A DNA stretch of 64,000 nucleotides from Larkinella sp965227735 (GTDB lineage: Bacteria > Bacteroidota > Bacteroidia > Cytophagales > Spirosomataceae): NCBI RefSeq assembly GCF_965227735.1, contig NZ_OZ245776.1:7254001-7318000 (forward strand), read 5' to 3'. Of the stretch, positions 43,214 to 51,977 are shown piece by piece (the stretch's first letter is position 1; each line of letters begins with the position of its first letter). The translations under genes and the position numbers were made by a program. The notes beneath the pieces were generated by a model, which was not told where the DNA came from, made no database searches, and worked only from the letters and a program-made list of their open reading frames with translations.

Positions 43214-44495
43214 ACTCTTCAATTCTCTTCGTCACCAGAATTTTATCGATCCGGCTTTTGTCCATGTCGATGATTTCAAACTGGTAATCCTGCCAGGAAA
43301 AAGTCTCACCGGTTTTCGGGATGTCCTTGATAATCTGTAGGGCAAAACCGCCCAGCGTATCAAAACCGGTCATTTCGCGCCGGTTCTGGATAATGATGTT
43401 GAAATAATCCAGGAAATCGTCGAACGGAATCTGGGCATCGACGAGGTAGCTGCCGTCGCCCCGTTCCACAATCTCGAACTCAAATTCGTTGGTGTCCGAA
43501 ATGTCGCCCACAAGCGCGTCCACGATGTCGTTGAGCGTCACCATGCCCAGAACGCCACCGTATTCATCGACGATGATGCCCACGTACTGCCGACGTTCCC
43601 GAAACCGTTCCAGCACCTGGTAGGCCATGTTGCTTTCGGGAATGTATAGAATATCGCGTTTGAGTTCTTCGAGCCGGGTGAGCTGATCATCGAGGTCTTT
43701 GCCCAGAAAATCCTTGCTGTGAATGAGACCGATCATTTCATCGACGCCCCCCTTGCAGAGCGGGTAATGCGAATGGCGGTGTTCGATGATGTACTGGCGG
43801 TTTTCTTCGACCGTGGCTTCCAGATCCAGAAACACCATTTCCTGCCGGTTGGTCATCAGGGAGGTGATCCGGCGGTCGCCGAGTTGAAAAACGTTCTGCA
43901 CAATTTCCTGCTCAATCTCCTCGATGACCCCGCCCGAGGTACCTTCCTGAATCAGACTTTTGATTTCTTCTTCCGTTACGGCACTGGCATTGGGTTTGAT
44001 ATTCAGAATTTTAATGATCAAGTCACTGGAAAAACCGAGCAGGCTGATAAAGGGTGACGTCACCCGGGAAAGCATGTTCATCGGCCCGGCCATAAATTTG
44101 GCAATGCCTTCGGGATTCGATAATCCGATTCGTTTGGGAACCAGTTCGCCCAGCACCAGCGACAGATACGTAATCAAAATAACCGTCAGGGTAACCGCAA
44201 TGCTGTTGGCGTAGGGTTGAAGGAGCGGAAACTGGGACACGAAGCCCGAAATCTGGTCGGTCAGGCTGTCACCACTGAAAATACCCGTCAGGATTCCGAT
44301 GAGGGTAATCCCGATTTGAACGGTAGCCAGAAAACGGTTGGGCGATTCGGCGAGTTTCAGAGCCTCTTCGGCCCGGCGGTCGCCATTTCGGGCGTCGGTT
44401 TCGAGTCGGGCTTTGCGGGAGGAAACCAGTGCGATCTCCGATAAAGAGAAAACACCGTTCAGAATGACTAAAAATAGAATGATTGCAAGTTCCAC
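43212..44495 (-). CDS. Hemolysin-like CNNM/CorC family membrane protein
   Basis: A 427-aa protein with an N-terminal DUF21/CNNM membrane domain (MELAIILFLVILNGVFSLSE; LVLGELVPKRIGLSNPE near 140), a tandem CBS pair (about 205-335; TNRQEMVFLDLEATVEENRQ, IIVDEYGGVLGMVTLNDIVD) and a C-terminal CorC_HlyC domain. Relatives transport or sense Mg2+ or Co2+. The name hemolysin is historical. It lies upstream of pyrE on the same strand. Confidence 0.93.
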   Translation of the reverse strand: MELAIILFLVILNGVFSLSEIALVSSRKARLETDARNGDRRAEEALKLAESPNRFLATVQIGITLIGILTGIFSGDSLTDQISGFVSQFPLLQPYANSIAVTLTVILITYLSLVLGELVPKRIGLSNPEGIAKFMAGPMNMLSRVTSPFISLLGFSSDLIIKILNIKPNASAVTEEEIKSLIQEGTSGGVIEEIEQEIVQNVFQLGDRRITSLMTNRQEMVFLDLEATVEENRQYIIEHRHSHYPLCKGGVDEMIGLIHSKDFLGKDLDDQLTRLEELKRDILYIPESNMAYQVLERFRERRQYVGIIVDEYGGVLGMVTLNDIVDALVGDISDTNEFEFEIVERGDGSYLVDAQIPFDDFLDYFNIIIQNRREMTGFDTLGGFALQIIKDIPKTGETFSWQDYQFEIIDMDKSRIDKILVTKRIEE

Positions 44496-44562
44496 ACGGG
44501 GGAAAGTTGGCGTTCTGCAAAAATAGTGGATTTAGTTTCTCTTCAAAGATGAATGGTTTATC

Positions 44563-44570
44563 TAAATTTG
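44563..44570 (+). promoter_or_regulatory. Possible Bacteroidota -7 promoter element before Nudix gene
   Basis: TAAATTTG matches the Bacteroidota -7 consensus TAnnTTTG. It lies 71 bases before the Nudix start at 44641, between divergent genes. No clear -33 TTTG was seen at the right distance, so this is tentative. Confidence 0.3.
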
Positions 44571-44640
44571 TTTTGTAATTCACGCTATTCGGTACGTCGA
44601 CGGTTCGACGGGCTCATTCACCCAGCAGTTCAACTACCTC

Positions 44641-45342
44641 ATGACCATTTTTATTGACGACCGACCCATTCATTTAAAGGGTTCAAAGAAGGCAGCCAAA
44701 TTGCAGGACGCTGCGCTGGATAACCACGTGGAGTACGACCGGATCATCGACGCCCGTCTCGACGGCCTGAAGCTGGGCATGTTGAAAGGGCATCTCCTGG
44801 TGCTCAATGCGACGCCCGTTACCATCGAAAAACTGGTCAACTTGCTCAATAACTACGAAATGGGCGACCTAAGCTCGGTTACCCTGGTGGCCGCTGAAAA
44901 AAAGGCCGTTGAGGAGAAGTTTAAAAGTATGTTCAGAATTGTCCGGGCCGCGGGCGGGGTGGTGTTTAAAGAAGATAAAATGCTGTTGATTTTCCGTCGT
45001 GGCAAGTGGGACCTGCCCAAAGGCAAACTCGACGGGGAGGAGCAGTCGCGGGTGGCAGCCCTGCGGGAAGTGGAGGAAGAAACCGGCGTTGTAGCCACGC
45101 TCGAAAACCGCATCTGTACGACCTGGCACACGTATACGCTGAACGGCAACCGCATCCTGAAAAAGACCAAATGGTATCACATGACCTGCGTCGACGATGC
45201 CAAAATGGCGCCCCAAACCGAGGAGGACATCGAACGACTCGAATGGATGGACCCCAAACAAACGGCCCTGGCCCTCACCAATTCCTTCAGTTCCATCCGG
45301 TATGTGATCGAGGAGGTGAACGGGAAGGTTATAAAGGAATGA
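44641..45342 (+). CDS. Nudix hydrolase with N-terminal extension
   Basis: A 233-aa protein. The Nudix box is complete (GKLDGEEQSRVAALREVEEE followed by TGV; about residues 128-150). About 95 residues precede the Nudix fold (MTIFIDDRPIHLKGSKKAAK...), an extension conserved in Cytophagales Nudix proteins but of unknown role. It probably hydrolyses a nucleoside diphosphate derivative; no substrate can be given. It is convergent with coaD, with a mini-hairpin between. Confidence 0.92.
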   Translation: MTIFIDDRPIHLKGSKKAAKLQDAALDNHVEYDRIIDARLDGLKLGMLKGHLLVLNATPVTIEKLVNLLNNYEMGDLSSVTLVAAEKKAVEEKFKSMFRIVRAAGGVVFKEDKMLLIFRRGKWDLPKGKLDGEEQSRVAALREVEEETGVVATLENRICTTWHTYTLNGNRILKKTKWYHMTCVDDAKMAPQTEEDIERLEWMDPKQTALALTNSFSSIRYVIEEVNGKVIKE

Positions 45343-45353
45343 TGGATAGTAAC

Positions 45354-45391
45354 TTTGCCCCTAAATCCCCTTTTGGGGATTTAGGGGCAAA
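45354..45391. repeat. Minimal family A hairpin (terminator-like) between Nudix gene and coaD
   Basis: The arms TTTGCCCCTAAATCCCC at 45354-45370 and its complement at 45375-45391 have a four-T loop. This is the outer arm of the family A repeats without the inner stem and loop. Flanking GATGGAT and ATCCATC extend a weaker outer pairing. It lies between the convergent Nudix stop (45342) and coaD stop (45419). Confidence 0.85.
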
Positions 45392-45418
45392 AAGCGAAAG
45401 GCCTACCTTCATGATCCA

Positions 45419-45874
45419 TCATTTTAATTTGTACGGCAGAAAATCGTCGATGTTTTTGGAATACCGGTGCAGTTCGCGGATGATGCTTGAACTGATGGGG
45501 GCGAGGGACGGGGACGTGATCAGAAAGACGGTTTCCACGTCTTCGTACACGTACCGGTTGACTTGCGAAATGCTGTTTTCGTACTCAAAATCCGTGGTGT
45601 TGCGCAAACCCCGCAGCAAAAACCGGGCGCCCAGACCGCGGGCGACGTTGGCGGTCAGGTCGTCATACGATACGACTTTCACCGCCGGATAGGCCGCAAA
45701 GGTCTGCTCGATCAGACCGGCCATCACGTCCAGCGGAAAATACCGCTGTTTGCTGGCGTTCCGGCCAATGCCGATGAAAATTTCATCAAAGAGTTTGAGT
45801 CCCCGTAACACAATGTCTTCATGTCCCTTCGTAAACGGGTCGAAGGAGCCGGGAAAGAGCGCGATTCGTTTCAT
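45419..45874 (-). CDS. coaD: Phosphopantetheine adenylyltransferase
   Basis: A 151-aa nucleotidyltransferase with the N-terminal motif ALFPGSFDPFTKGHEDIVLR (TxGH nucleotide site), LRGLRNTTDFEYENSISQVN and the C-terminal ISSSIIRELHRY. It makes dephospho-CoA from phosphopantetheine and ATP. The DUF3822 gene lies upstream on the same strand after 62 bases. Confidence 0.97.
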   Translation of the reverse strand: MKRIALFPGSFDPFTKGHEDIVLRGLKLFDEIFIGIGRNASKQRYFPLDVMAGLIEQTFAAYPAVKVVSYDDLTANVARGLGARFLLRGLRNTTDFEYENSISQVNRYVYEDVETVFLITSPSLAPISSSIIRELHRYSKNIDDFLPYKLK

Positions 45875-45936
45875 AAAGGTGGGAGAAACCGGGTGGTGGC
45901 TGGCTGGTTAATGGAAGGTCAGTTGGTTGCCTGTTC

Positions 45937-46833
45937 TTACTCGATCAGCGTGTTTCCGTACAAGCTGAAATACCGGTGTTCCGGTAGCTCATCGAACGCC
46001 GGTGTCAACTGCAAGCCGGGCAGTGTTGAACCGAAGCGGATGTTGGGCAGAAACTGTTCGAGGGCCGTATAGATTTCGGCAAAAGGTGTGATTTCACCGA
46101 ACAAAACCACCTGCAATTCTTTCGGTTCGGTTTTCAATTCGTTGATAACGTACAGGATGTAATACACCAGATCGGTGGCATTTTTGTAGGCAAACCGGTT
46201 GCAGAACCTGAATTCTCCGCCTTTTCGATAAATAACCGTAACGGATTCATCCTCAAAATTCAACGATAATTTCTGGTCTGAATTCAGCACCGAATCCGTC
46301 AGCGACGTGGCCTGAATCAGCGTGCTCGACTGGTGAACCAGCGTGATCTGCTGCAGGGGATACGTAGCTGATAACCAATCAGTCAGGGCATTGTCGACGC
46401 TGAAAACCGCCTGAAAATCTTCTTTTTTGTGGGCATATGCCAGCGCATGTTCCGAACTGGAAAGCGGATTGCCGCGCATCAACTGGAGGTACTGCCCTGC
46501 GTATTCTTTCCGGAACAGACCCGATGGCACCAGCGTAAACGAAGGCGAGTTGACCGACACTTGAATGCTTTTCCAGTAGGACGACTGAAGGATCGGGTGA
46601 TTTTGGTAAATGGTTCGTAATGAGGGTAGTAGCGGGTTTTCGGTCAGCAGGGTCGGAAAGGTGTACTCCTCCAGCCAGACACACCGGCGGGGGTGGGGTT
46701 CGACCACACAAAACCGGAATCGTTCCTTGCCCATCTCCAGGCATAGCTGGTACGAGCCGGTCGTTGACACATCAAAAGAATCTTCCCGAATGGCGACGGT
46801 TGGGGTCACAGTAGCTAGGGTCTCGATACGCAC
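45937..46833 (-). CDS. DUF3822 family protein
   Basis: A 298-aa soluble protein with a DUF3822 layout: SYQLCLEMGKERFRFCVVEP near 28, ALAYAHKKEDFQAVFSVDNA in the middle and LQLTPAFDELPEHRYFSLYG at the C-terminus. The fold is ASKHA/pilus-ATPase-like by family knowledge; function is unknown. In many Bacteroidota it precedes an RsmD-type rRNA methyltransferase and coaD. Here coaD follows directly and no rsmD is present. Confidence 0.85.
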   Translation of the reverse strand: MRIETLATVTPTVAIREDSFDVSTTGSYQLCLEMGKERFRFCVVEPHPRRCVWLEEYTFPTLLTENPLLPSLRTIYQNHPILQSSYWKSIQVSVNSPSFTLVPSGLFRKEYAGQYLQLMRGNPLSSSEHALAYAHKKEDFQAVFSVDNALTDWLSATYPLQQITLVHQSSTLIQATSLTDSVLNSDQKLSLNFEDESVTVIYRKGGEFRFCNRFAYKNATDLVYYILYVINELKTEPKELQVVLFGEITPFAEIYTALEQFLPNIRFGSTLPGLQLTPAFDELPEHRYFSLYGNTLIE

Positions 46834-46936
46834 AAAAAAAGTGATTGGGTTAACAGGTACAGTGGGAAGTTATATGTTTTCCAATTTTGGGAACATATGG
46901 TGAGCTAAATGTACAAAAATACCCGACAGACCACCG

Positions 46937-47425
46937 CTATTGTTTCAAATAACCTTTTAAGTGGAAGACCTCCTCCATAGACTGGCACAGGCGGAACATG
47001 CGGTGGACCTCATTTTCGGGGTACGTTTTGATTTCCTCGAACGTCATCAGCCGCACTTCGGTAATGATCTGGTTTTCGGCATCCATTTCCGGGTCGAATC
47101 CCTGGCGTAGCTGACCACCCACGATGCGGACGTCGAAAAACAGCTCCATCGCGTGCAGGGGCGTCTGCATGAATTCATTGACAAACTGGAGTTCGCCCAC
47201 TTCAATGTCCAACCCGGTTTCTTCGTGAAATTCCCGAACGAGGGCTTCATAGGCGGTTTCGCCGTACTGGGGGCCACCGCCCGGCGGACACCAGAAGGTA
47301 TCCGTGGGGCCAATGCCCCGGTGACGGACCATCAATAGTTTTCCGTCGATGAGGCACAAACCGCATACCCGCAGCCGCAGGCGATTGCCGTAGAGCCGCT
47401 TTACTTCTTCGCGTGCAATATCCAA
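46937..47425 (-). CDS. Nudix hydrolase
   Basis: A 162-aa protein. The Nudix box lies in GGPQYGETAYEALVREFHEE followed by TGL, near residues 50-72. RVCGLCLIDGKLLMVRHRG starts the fold. An open frame runs back to 47524, but its first 15 or so codons read a family A inverted repeat. The TTG at 47425 (DIAREEVKRLYGN) gives the N-terminus usual for this group and is preferred. The substrate is unknown. Confidence 0.85.
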   Translation of the reverse strand: MDIAREEVKRLYGNRLRLRVCGLCLIDGKLLMVRHRGIGPTDTFWCPPGGGPQYGETAYEALVREFHEETGLDIEVGELQFVNEFMQTPLHAMELFFDVRIVGGQLRQGFDPEMDAENQIITEVRLMTFEEIKTYPENEVHRMFRLCQSMEEVFHLKGYLKQ

Positions 47426-47480
47426 GTTGATTTCTGGTGGTTTCAGCCCGCAAATATAGGGAGAATTAAGAGTTAAGAGG

Positions 47481-47579
47481 TATGCTTTTTTGCCCCTAAA
47501 TCCCCCAAAGAGGACTTTCAGCATCTGGTTTAAGCGGTGTTCAAGTCCCCTTTAGGGGATTTAGGGGCAAAAAAGCATA
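47481..47579. repeat. Family A inverted repeat between CBS protein and Nudix genes
   Basis: The arms at 47481-47518 and 47543-47579 run from TATGCTTTTTTGCCCCTAAA to GAGGACTT with a few mismatches. The 24-base loop holds CAGCATCTGGTTTAAGCGG, close to the loops at 18454-18543, 20732-20798 and 24995-25103. The T tract in the left arm gives both strands an oligo-U end, so it may also terminate the CBS transcript. Confidence 0.86.
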
Positions 47580-47588
47580 ATTTTCAAC

Positions 47589-48026
47589 TCAATAGGGGCT
47601 TCCCGAAATGTAGCTTTCCAGGGAGTGAATGCGGGCTTTCTGGTCGTGGATGATGGCCGAAACGACGTCGTTGATGGAAATAATGCCAATGAGTTGGCCT
47701 TCGTCGACGACGGGCAGGTGGCGAATGTGTTTGTCAGACATGATCAGCATGGCATCTTCCAGGCGTTGATCGGAGCTAATGGTGATCAGGTTGGCGGTCA
47801 TGACCTCTTCGATCAGGGTGTCTTTCGATGCCCGGCCTTTCAGAATCCCTTTGCGGGCATAATCGCGTTCGGAGAAGATTCCCGACAAATTTCCTTCATC
47901 GATCACCAGAACGGCGCCGATATTTTTGGTAGCCATGGCTTCCAAAGCTTCATAAACCGTCGTATTGGATGTGACGGAATAGATGGTGTTGATCGTTTTG
48001 CCTTGCAAAACCTGACGGATTTTCAT
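47589..48026 (-). CDS. CBS-pair domain protein
   Basis: A 145-aa protein consisting of two CBS domains: VYEALEAMATKNIGAVLVID ... LSGIFSERDYARKGILKG (about 24-78) and MTANLITISSDQRLEDAMLI ... LIGIISINDVVSAIIHDQ (about 76-130). Such proteins bind adenosyl ligands and regulate partners; no partner is fused here. A long antisense frame across it on the plus strand is a shadow. Confidence 0.92.
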   Translation of the reverse strand: MKIRQVLQGKTINTIYSVTSNTTVYEALEAMATKNIGAVLVIDEGNLSGIFSERDYARKGILKGRASKDTLIEEVMTANLITISSDQRLEDAMLIMSDKHIRHLPVVDEGQLIGIISINDVVSAIIHDQKARIHSLESYISGSPY

Positions 48027-48218
48027 GGTTTAAGGAAGTTTGGTAAATGGGTTGGGATCAAAATAAAAAAAAGGTATGATAAAAGCAATGCGGTGTTGCA
48101 TTTTGGAAGCTATATGCCTCAATATTCTTGGAATTGTCAAAACTTGCTTGGTGATTCAAGGGTGACTGTCGATTTGTTTTTAAAAAGAAGTCCGCCTAAG
48201 TTTGAAAAAAAACCGCCT

Positions 48219-48608
48219 ATGATTTCCTTTCCATCGCATGTTCTCAGACTGATCAGTGGGTTGTTGTTCTTCGGAAGCCTGAGTCTGTCGTGCCAGCGGC
48301 CACCGGTCAAAGCCGAGCAGGAAGACGCCAATCCGCTGGTGGGTTCCTGGGAAAAAGTGAATCCCTCGAAGTGCAGTCAGATGTACCCGGATGTGATCGA
48401 GTTCAGCGCGAACGGAGTATACCAAACGCAGTCGGAAGTGACCTCCGTGGCGATGGCCTGGGATGCCGGAACGTATGCGGTGGACCGGCAAATCGTAAAG
48501 ATCGCCAACGCTACGGAAGTTTCGAAGCCCTACCGGTTTGTAATCAAGAACGAAATCGTTACGTTTGAGGATGAGCAGGGGTGCCGGTTTCCGTACCGGC
48601 GTATGTAA
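48219..48608 (+). CDS. Small lipoprotein with lipocalin-like C-terminal region
   Basis: A 129-aa protein with a lipoprotein signal ending at Cys25 (SLSLSC). The rest is beta-rich (PLVGSWEKVNPSKC, YPDVIEFSANGVYQTQ, YRFVIKNEIVTFEDEQGCRF), like small lipocalin-type domains of Bacteroidota. Two Cys residues (51 and 121) may pair. The ATG at 48219 is chosen for the signal peptide; the frame remains open upstream but antisense to the CBS gene. Function is unknown. Confidence 0.75.
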   Translation: MISFPSHVLRLISGLLFFGSLSLSCQRPPVKAEQEDANPLVGSWEKVNPSKCSQMYPDVIEFSANGVYQTQSEVTSVAMAWDAGTYAVDRQIVKIANATEVSKPYRFVIKNEIVTFEDEQGCRFPYRRM

Positions 48609-48652
48609 AAATCGGTTGAAAAAAACCGGCTGTTATTCCGTATATTCGTACA

Positions 48653-50095
48653 ATGAATGATACTCTCACGCCCGCAGAATTGCTGGCGAAACGCTTCCCT
48701 TTCAAGCCTACTCCCGGGCAGCAGCACTTCTTTGAGCAGATGAATCCGTTCATGATTCGGACTGAACATGAAAATTACCGGGATTGCTTTTTGCTGAAAG
48801 GCTATGCCGGAACCGGAAAAACCACCCTCATCAGTACGCTGATCAAAGTGTTGCCCAAATTTGGGTTCAAATCCGTTTTGCTGGCACCCACGGGCCGGGC
48901 GGCCAAGGTCATGGCCAATTACTCGAAGCGCATGGCCCAGACGATTCACCGGAAAATTTATCGCCAGGTGGCCGACTCCAGTTCGGGAAATCTGGTGTTT
49001 CAGCGGCAGAAAAATTACCACGAAGACACGGTTTTCATCGTCGATGAAGCCTCCATGATCAGCGATGATTCGGAGATCGGCATGAACGGTTTGCTGGCCG
49101 ACCTGGTCGACTTTGTGTTCGAAAACCCCGGAAACCGCCTGATGCTGGTGGGGGATGTGGCGCAGCTTCCGCCTGTGGGCAAGGAACTCAGCCCGGCACT
49201 CGACAAAGGCTACCTGGAGCGGCATTTCGACATGGTGGTGGTGGAACAGGAGTTGATGGAGGTCATGCGGCAGGACGAACATTCGGGTATTCTGCTGAAT
49301 GCGACCAACTTACGCGATGTGCTGAACGACCCGAATCCGAAGATTCATCTGAATGTTCGAAAATTCCGGGACATCTATAAAATGACCGGTGAAAAGCTGG
49401 AAGACGGAATCCGGTATTGCTACGACAAATACGGGCGCGAAAATACCATCATCATTACGCGTTCCAACAAGATGGCCGTGCAGTATAATCAGTACATTCG
49501 CCGGGCCATCAACCAGTGTGAAGAAGAACTCGACGCGGGCGACATGCTGATGATCGTCAAGAATAATTATACGGTTTTGGACGACGATTCTCCGGCGGGT
49601 TTTCTGGCCAACGGGGATTTTGTGGAGGTGATGAAAATTCGTAAACGCGAAGAGCAGCACGGCCTCAAATTTGCCACCGTCACCCTGCGGCTGGTCGATC
49701 TGGAGGAGCAACCCGAGTTTGAAACCAAGATTATTCTCGATACACTGTATTCCCCGCAACCGTCGCTGGGGCGGGAAGAAAACAAGCAGTTGTACGAGAG
49801 CGTCCAGCAGGATTATTTTTACATCAAATCGAAAAAGGAACGTTCCGAAGCCATCCGTCGCGACCCGTATCTGAGTGCCTTGCAGGTGAAGTTTGCCTAC
49901 GCCCTGACCTGCCACAAGGCGCAGGGCGGGCAGTGGCCGGCGGTTTTTGTCGATCAGGGGTATTTGCCCGACGGGCAGGTGAACCAGGATTTTGTGCGGT
50001 GGCTCTACACGGCCATCACCCGGGCCACCGACGAAGCGTTTCTGATGAATTTTATGCCGCAATTTTTTGGAAATACTTCCCATGAACCTGACTGA
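48653..50095 (+). CDS. RecD-like/PIF1-like ATP-dependent helicase (AAA ATPase, UvrD_C_2)
   Basis: A 480-aa superfamily 1 helicase. Walker A is LLKGYAGTGKTTLI (about 44-57), then LLAPTGRAAKVM (motif Ia), VFIVDEASMISD (Walker B), LMLVGDVAQLPPVGKELSPA (motif III), and at the C-terminus YALTCHKAQGGQWPAVFVD (motif V/VI of RecD-like enzymes). It acts in DNA repair or recombination; it lacks RecBC partners nearby. The next gene overlaps its end by 14 bases. Confidence 0.92.
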   Translation: MNDTLTPAELLAKRFPFKPTPGQQHFFEQMNPFMIRTEHENYRDCFLLKGYAGTGKTTLISTLIKVLPKFGFKSVLLAPTGRAAKVMANYSKRMAQTIHRKIYRQVADSSSGNLVFQRQKNYHEDTVFIVDEASMISDDSEIGMNGLLADLVDFVFENPGNRLMLVGDVAQLPPVGKELSPALDKGYLERHFDMVVVEQELMEVMRQDEHSGILLNATNLRDVLNDPNPKIHLNVRKFRDIYKMTGEKLEDGIRYCYDKYGRENTIIITRSNKMAVQYNQYIRRAINQCEEELDAGDMLMIVKNNYTVLDDDSPAGFLANGDFVEVMKIRKREEQHGLKFATVTLRLVDLEEQPEFETKIILDTLYSPQPSLGREENKQLYESVQQDYFYIKSKKERSEAIRRDPYLSALQVKFAYALTCHKAQGGQWPAVFVDQGYLPDGQVNQDFVRWLYTAITRATDEAFLMNFMPQFFGNTSHEPD

Positions 50096-50375
50096 GTTTA
50101 CCCAAACCCTCACCAACACCCAACCGCCGTTTGGTCTGCACCCGGTTGCCGAAGCCCTCTGGTATGACGCCAAAGGCAATTGGGAACAGGCCCACAACAT
50201 CGCCCAAAGCAAGGAAGGTACCCGCGACTATGACCGGCTGCACGCCTATCTGCACCGCAAGGAAGGCGACGAGTGGAACGCCGGATACTGGTATCGCCGG
50301 GCGGGCGCAACGGTTTTTGCCGGCTCGCTGGACGACGAATGGAAGGAGTTGGTTCAGATTTTTCTGGCGAAATAA
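50082..50375 (+). CDS. Small hypothetical protein coupled to the helicase gene
   Basis: A 97-aa soluble protein (MNLTEFTQTLTNTQPPFGLH ...) with aromatic-rich blocks WEQAHNIAQSKEGTRDYDRL, HAYLHRKEGDEWNAGYWYRR and DDEWKELVQIFLAK. The ATG at 50082 lies inside the helicase gene, giving a 14-base overlap. It resembles small proteins found in many proteobacteria and Bacteroidota without known function. The ceramidase-like gene follows after only 3 bases, so three genes probably form one operon. Confidence 0.75.
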   Translation: MNLTEFTQTLTNTQPPFGLHPVAEALWYDAKGNWEQAHNIAQSKEGTRDYDRLHAYLHRKEGDEWNAGYWYRRAGATVFAGSLDDEWKELVQIFLAK

Positions 50376-50378
50376 GCG

Positions 50379-51728
50379 ATGAAACGACTATGCTGGGTGA
50401 CCGTTTTGCTGCTGGCCGTCCAGACGGTTTGGGCGCAGGACTGGAAAGCCGGGGTTGCCCGGACGGTAATTACGCCCAAGACATCGCAGTGGATGGCTGG
50501 TTATGCGGCCCGTACGCGCCCTGCCGATGGCAAACTTCATGATCTGTGGGCCAAAGCCCTGGCGCTGGAGGACGAAAAAGGAAACCGGGTGGTGCTGGTG
50601 ACTACGGATCTACTCGGTTTCCCCAAAAAACTCTCGGACCAGATCCGGGAGCGACTGAACCGCCAGTTCGGGCTGTCGAAAGCGCAGATTCTTCTGAACA
50701 GTTCGCACACCCATTCCGGGCCGGTTCTGGCCCATGCGCTGTATGACATTTACCCGCTCGATGCCGGTGAATTGGCGAAAATTGACCAATATACCCGACA
50801 ACTGGAAGACCAGATTGTGATGTTGGTTGGGAAAGCCCTGAAGGACCTGGAACCGGCAGAATTGTTCGCTCAGAACGGTGTAACGCGGTTTCAGGTCAAC
50901 CGGCGCAACAACAAGGAAAGCTCACTGCTGGAACAAACCGAACTGAAAGGCCCAAATGATCACGCAGTGCCGGTGATCAAGGTGCTTGGTAAATCGGGTA
51001 AACTCAAAGCCATTGCCTTCGGATACGCCTGCCACCCCACCGTGCTGGATCAGTACCAATGGTCGGGCGACTACGTAGGGTTTGCCCAACTGGAGCTGGA
51101 AAAAGCGCATCCGGGCGCGATGGCACTGTTTTTTCAGGGAGCCGCCGGGGATCAGAACCCGATGCCCCGCCGAACCGTGCCGCTGGCCCGGCAACACGGT
51201 CGGGAACTGGCCGTAGCCGTGGATCGCGTGCTCGAAGAACCCATGCGAAAACTGACGGCCCAGGTTCGTACGGCGTATTCAGAAATCGACCTCCCGCTGG
51301 CGGCTCCGCCTTCGGAAGCCGAATTGACAAAAACCAGCCAGGAAGGGGAGAGTTACATGAAACGCTGGGCCATCCGGATGCTGGCCGAAAAAAAGCAGGG
51401 CAAGCCGGTGTTGAACCATTATCCGTATCCGTTGCAGGTGTGGCAGTTGGGCGACCAACCCCTGCTGGCGTTTGGGGGTGAACTCGTCATCGAATACGCC
51501 AATGCGTGTAAAAAGCGGTTTGGCCCCGACGTCTTCGTGCTGGGGTATTCCAACGATGTGATGGGTTACATTCCGTCGGCAACGGTTTTGAAAGAAGGCG
51601 GGTATGAAGGGGCTTCGTCGCAGATGGTCTACGGTTTGCCGGGTCTCTGGGATGCCACCGTTCCGGACCTGATTAGTCAGGAAATCAACCGCTTAGCCGG
51701 GCAGGTGGGGCTGAAACTCAGAAATTAA
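50379..51728 (+). CDS. Exported neutral/alkaline ceramidase N-terminal-domain protein
   Basis: A 449-aa protein with a signal peptide (MKRLCWVTVLLLAVQTVWAQ) and the N-terminal domain of neutral/alkaline non-lysosomal ceramidases: GVARTVITP, NSSHTHSGPVL (zinc ligands), KAIAFGYACHPTVL and FFQGAAGDQNP. The immunoglobulin-like C-terminal domain of true ceramidase is absent, as in many bacterial homologs. The substrate may be a lipid amide; this is not established. Confidence 0.87.
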   Translation: MKRLCWVTVLLLAVQTVWAQDWKAGVARTVITPKTSQWMAGYAARTRPADGKLHDLWAKALALEDEKGNRVVLVTTDLLGFPKKLSDQIRERLNRQFGLSKAQILLNSSHTHSGPVLAHALYDIYPLDAGELAKIDQYTRQLEDQIVMLVGKALKDLEPAELFAQNGVTRFQVNRRNNKESSLLEQTELKGPNDHAVPVIKVLGKSGKLKAIAFGYACHPTVLDQYQWSGDYVGFAQLELEKAHPGAMALFFQGAAGDQNPMPRRTVPLARQHGRELAVAVDRVLEEPMRKLTAQVRTAYSEIDLPLAAPPSEAELTKTSQEGESYMKRWAIRMLAEKKQGKPVLNHYPYPLQVWQLGDQPLLAFGGELVIEYANACKKRFGPDVFVLGYSNDVMGYIPSATVLKEGGYEGASSQMVYGLPGLWDATVPDLISQEINRLAGQVGLKLRN

Positions 51729-51977
51729 AATAATTTGTTGAAGCGGTTGTTCAAGTTTCGTGATGACCAACCCAAAAAACAGACATTATCTTTTCTTAAG
51801 TTATTAATAATCATAAATTTAGGCCGAAAACGTTGCTGGTATGCCAGGGAGTAAGGACCCGCTTGCCAGTCATCGGTTTGTTGAACGAGACAAACCAGCC
51901 AATCTGGAGAATGGATCCGGGAGTTGAACGCATCAGAACGAGTAAAGCAGAACCATGCATTTCGATTGTTTTGTGCC

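Noticed and set aside
45349..45356. TAACTTTG, a match to the Bacteroidota -7 promoter consensus
   Set aside because: It lies just after a stop codon and leads into a hairpin between convergent genes, with no gene downstream on that strand.
47625..48218. Long plus-strand frame antisense to the CBS gene, in frame with the lipoprotein gene
   Set aside because: The upstream part is antisense to a clear CBS-pair protein; a lipoprotein signal at 48219 shows the real start.
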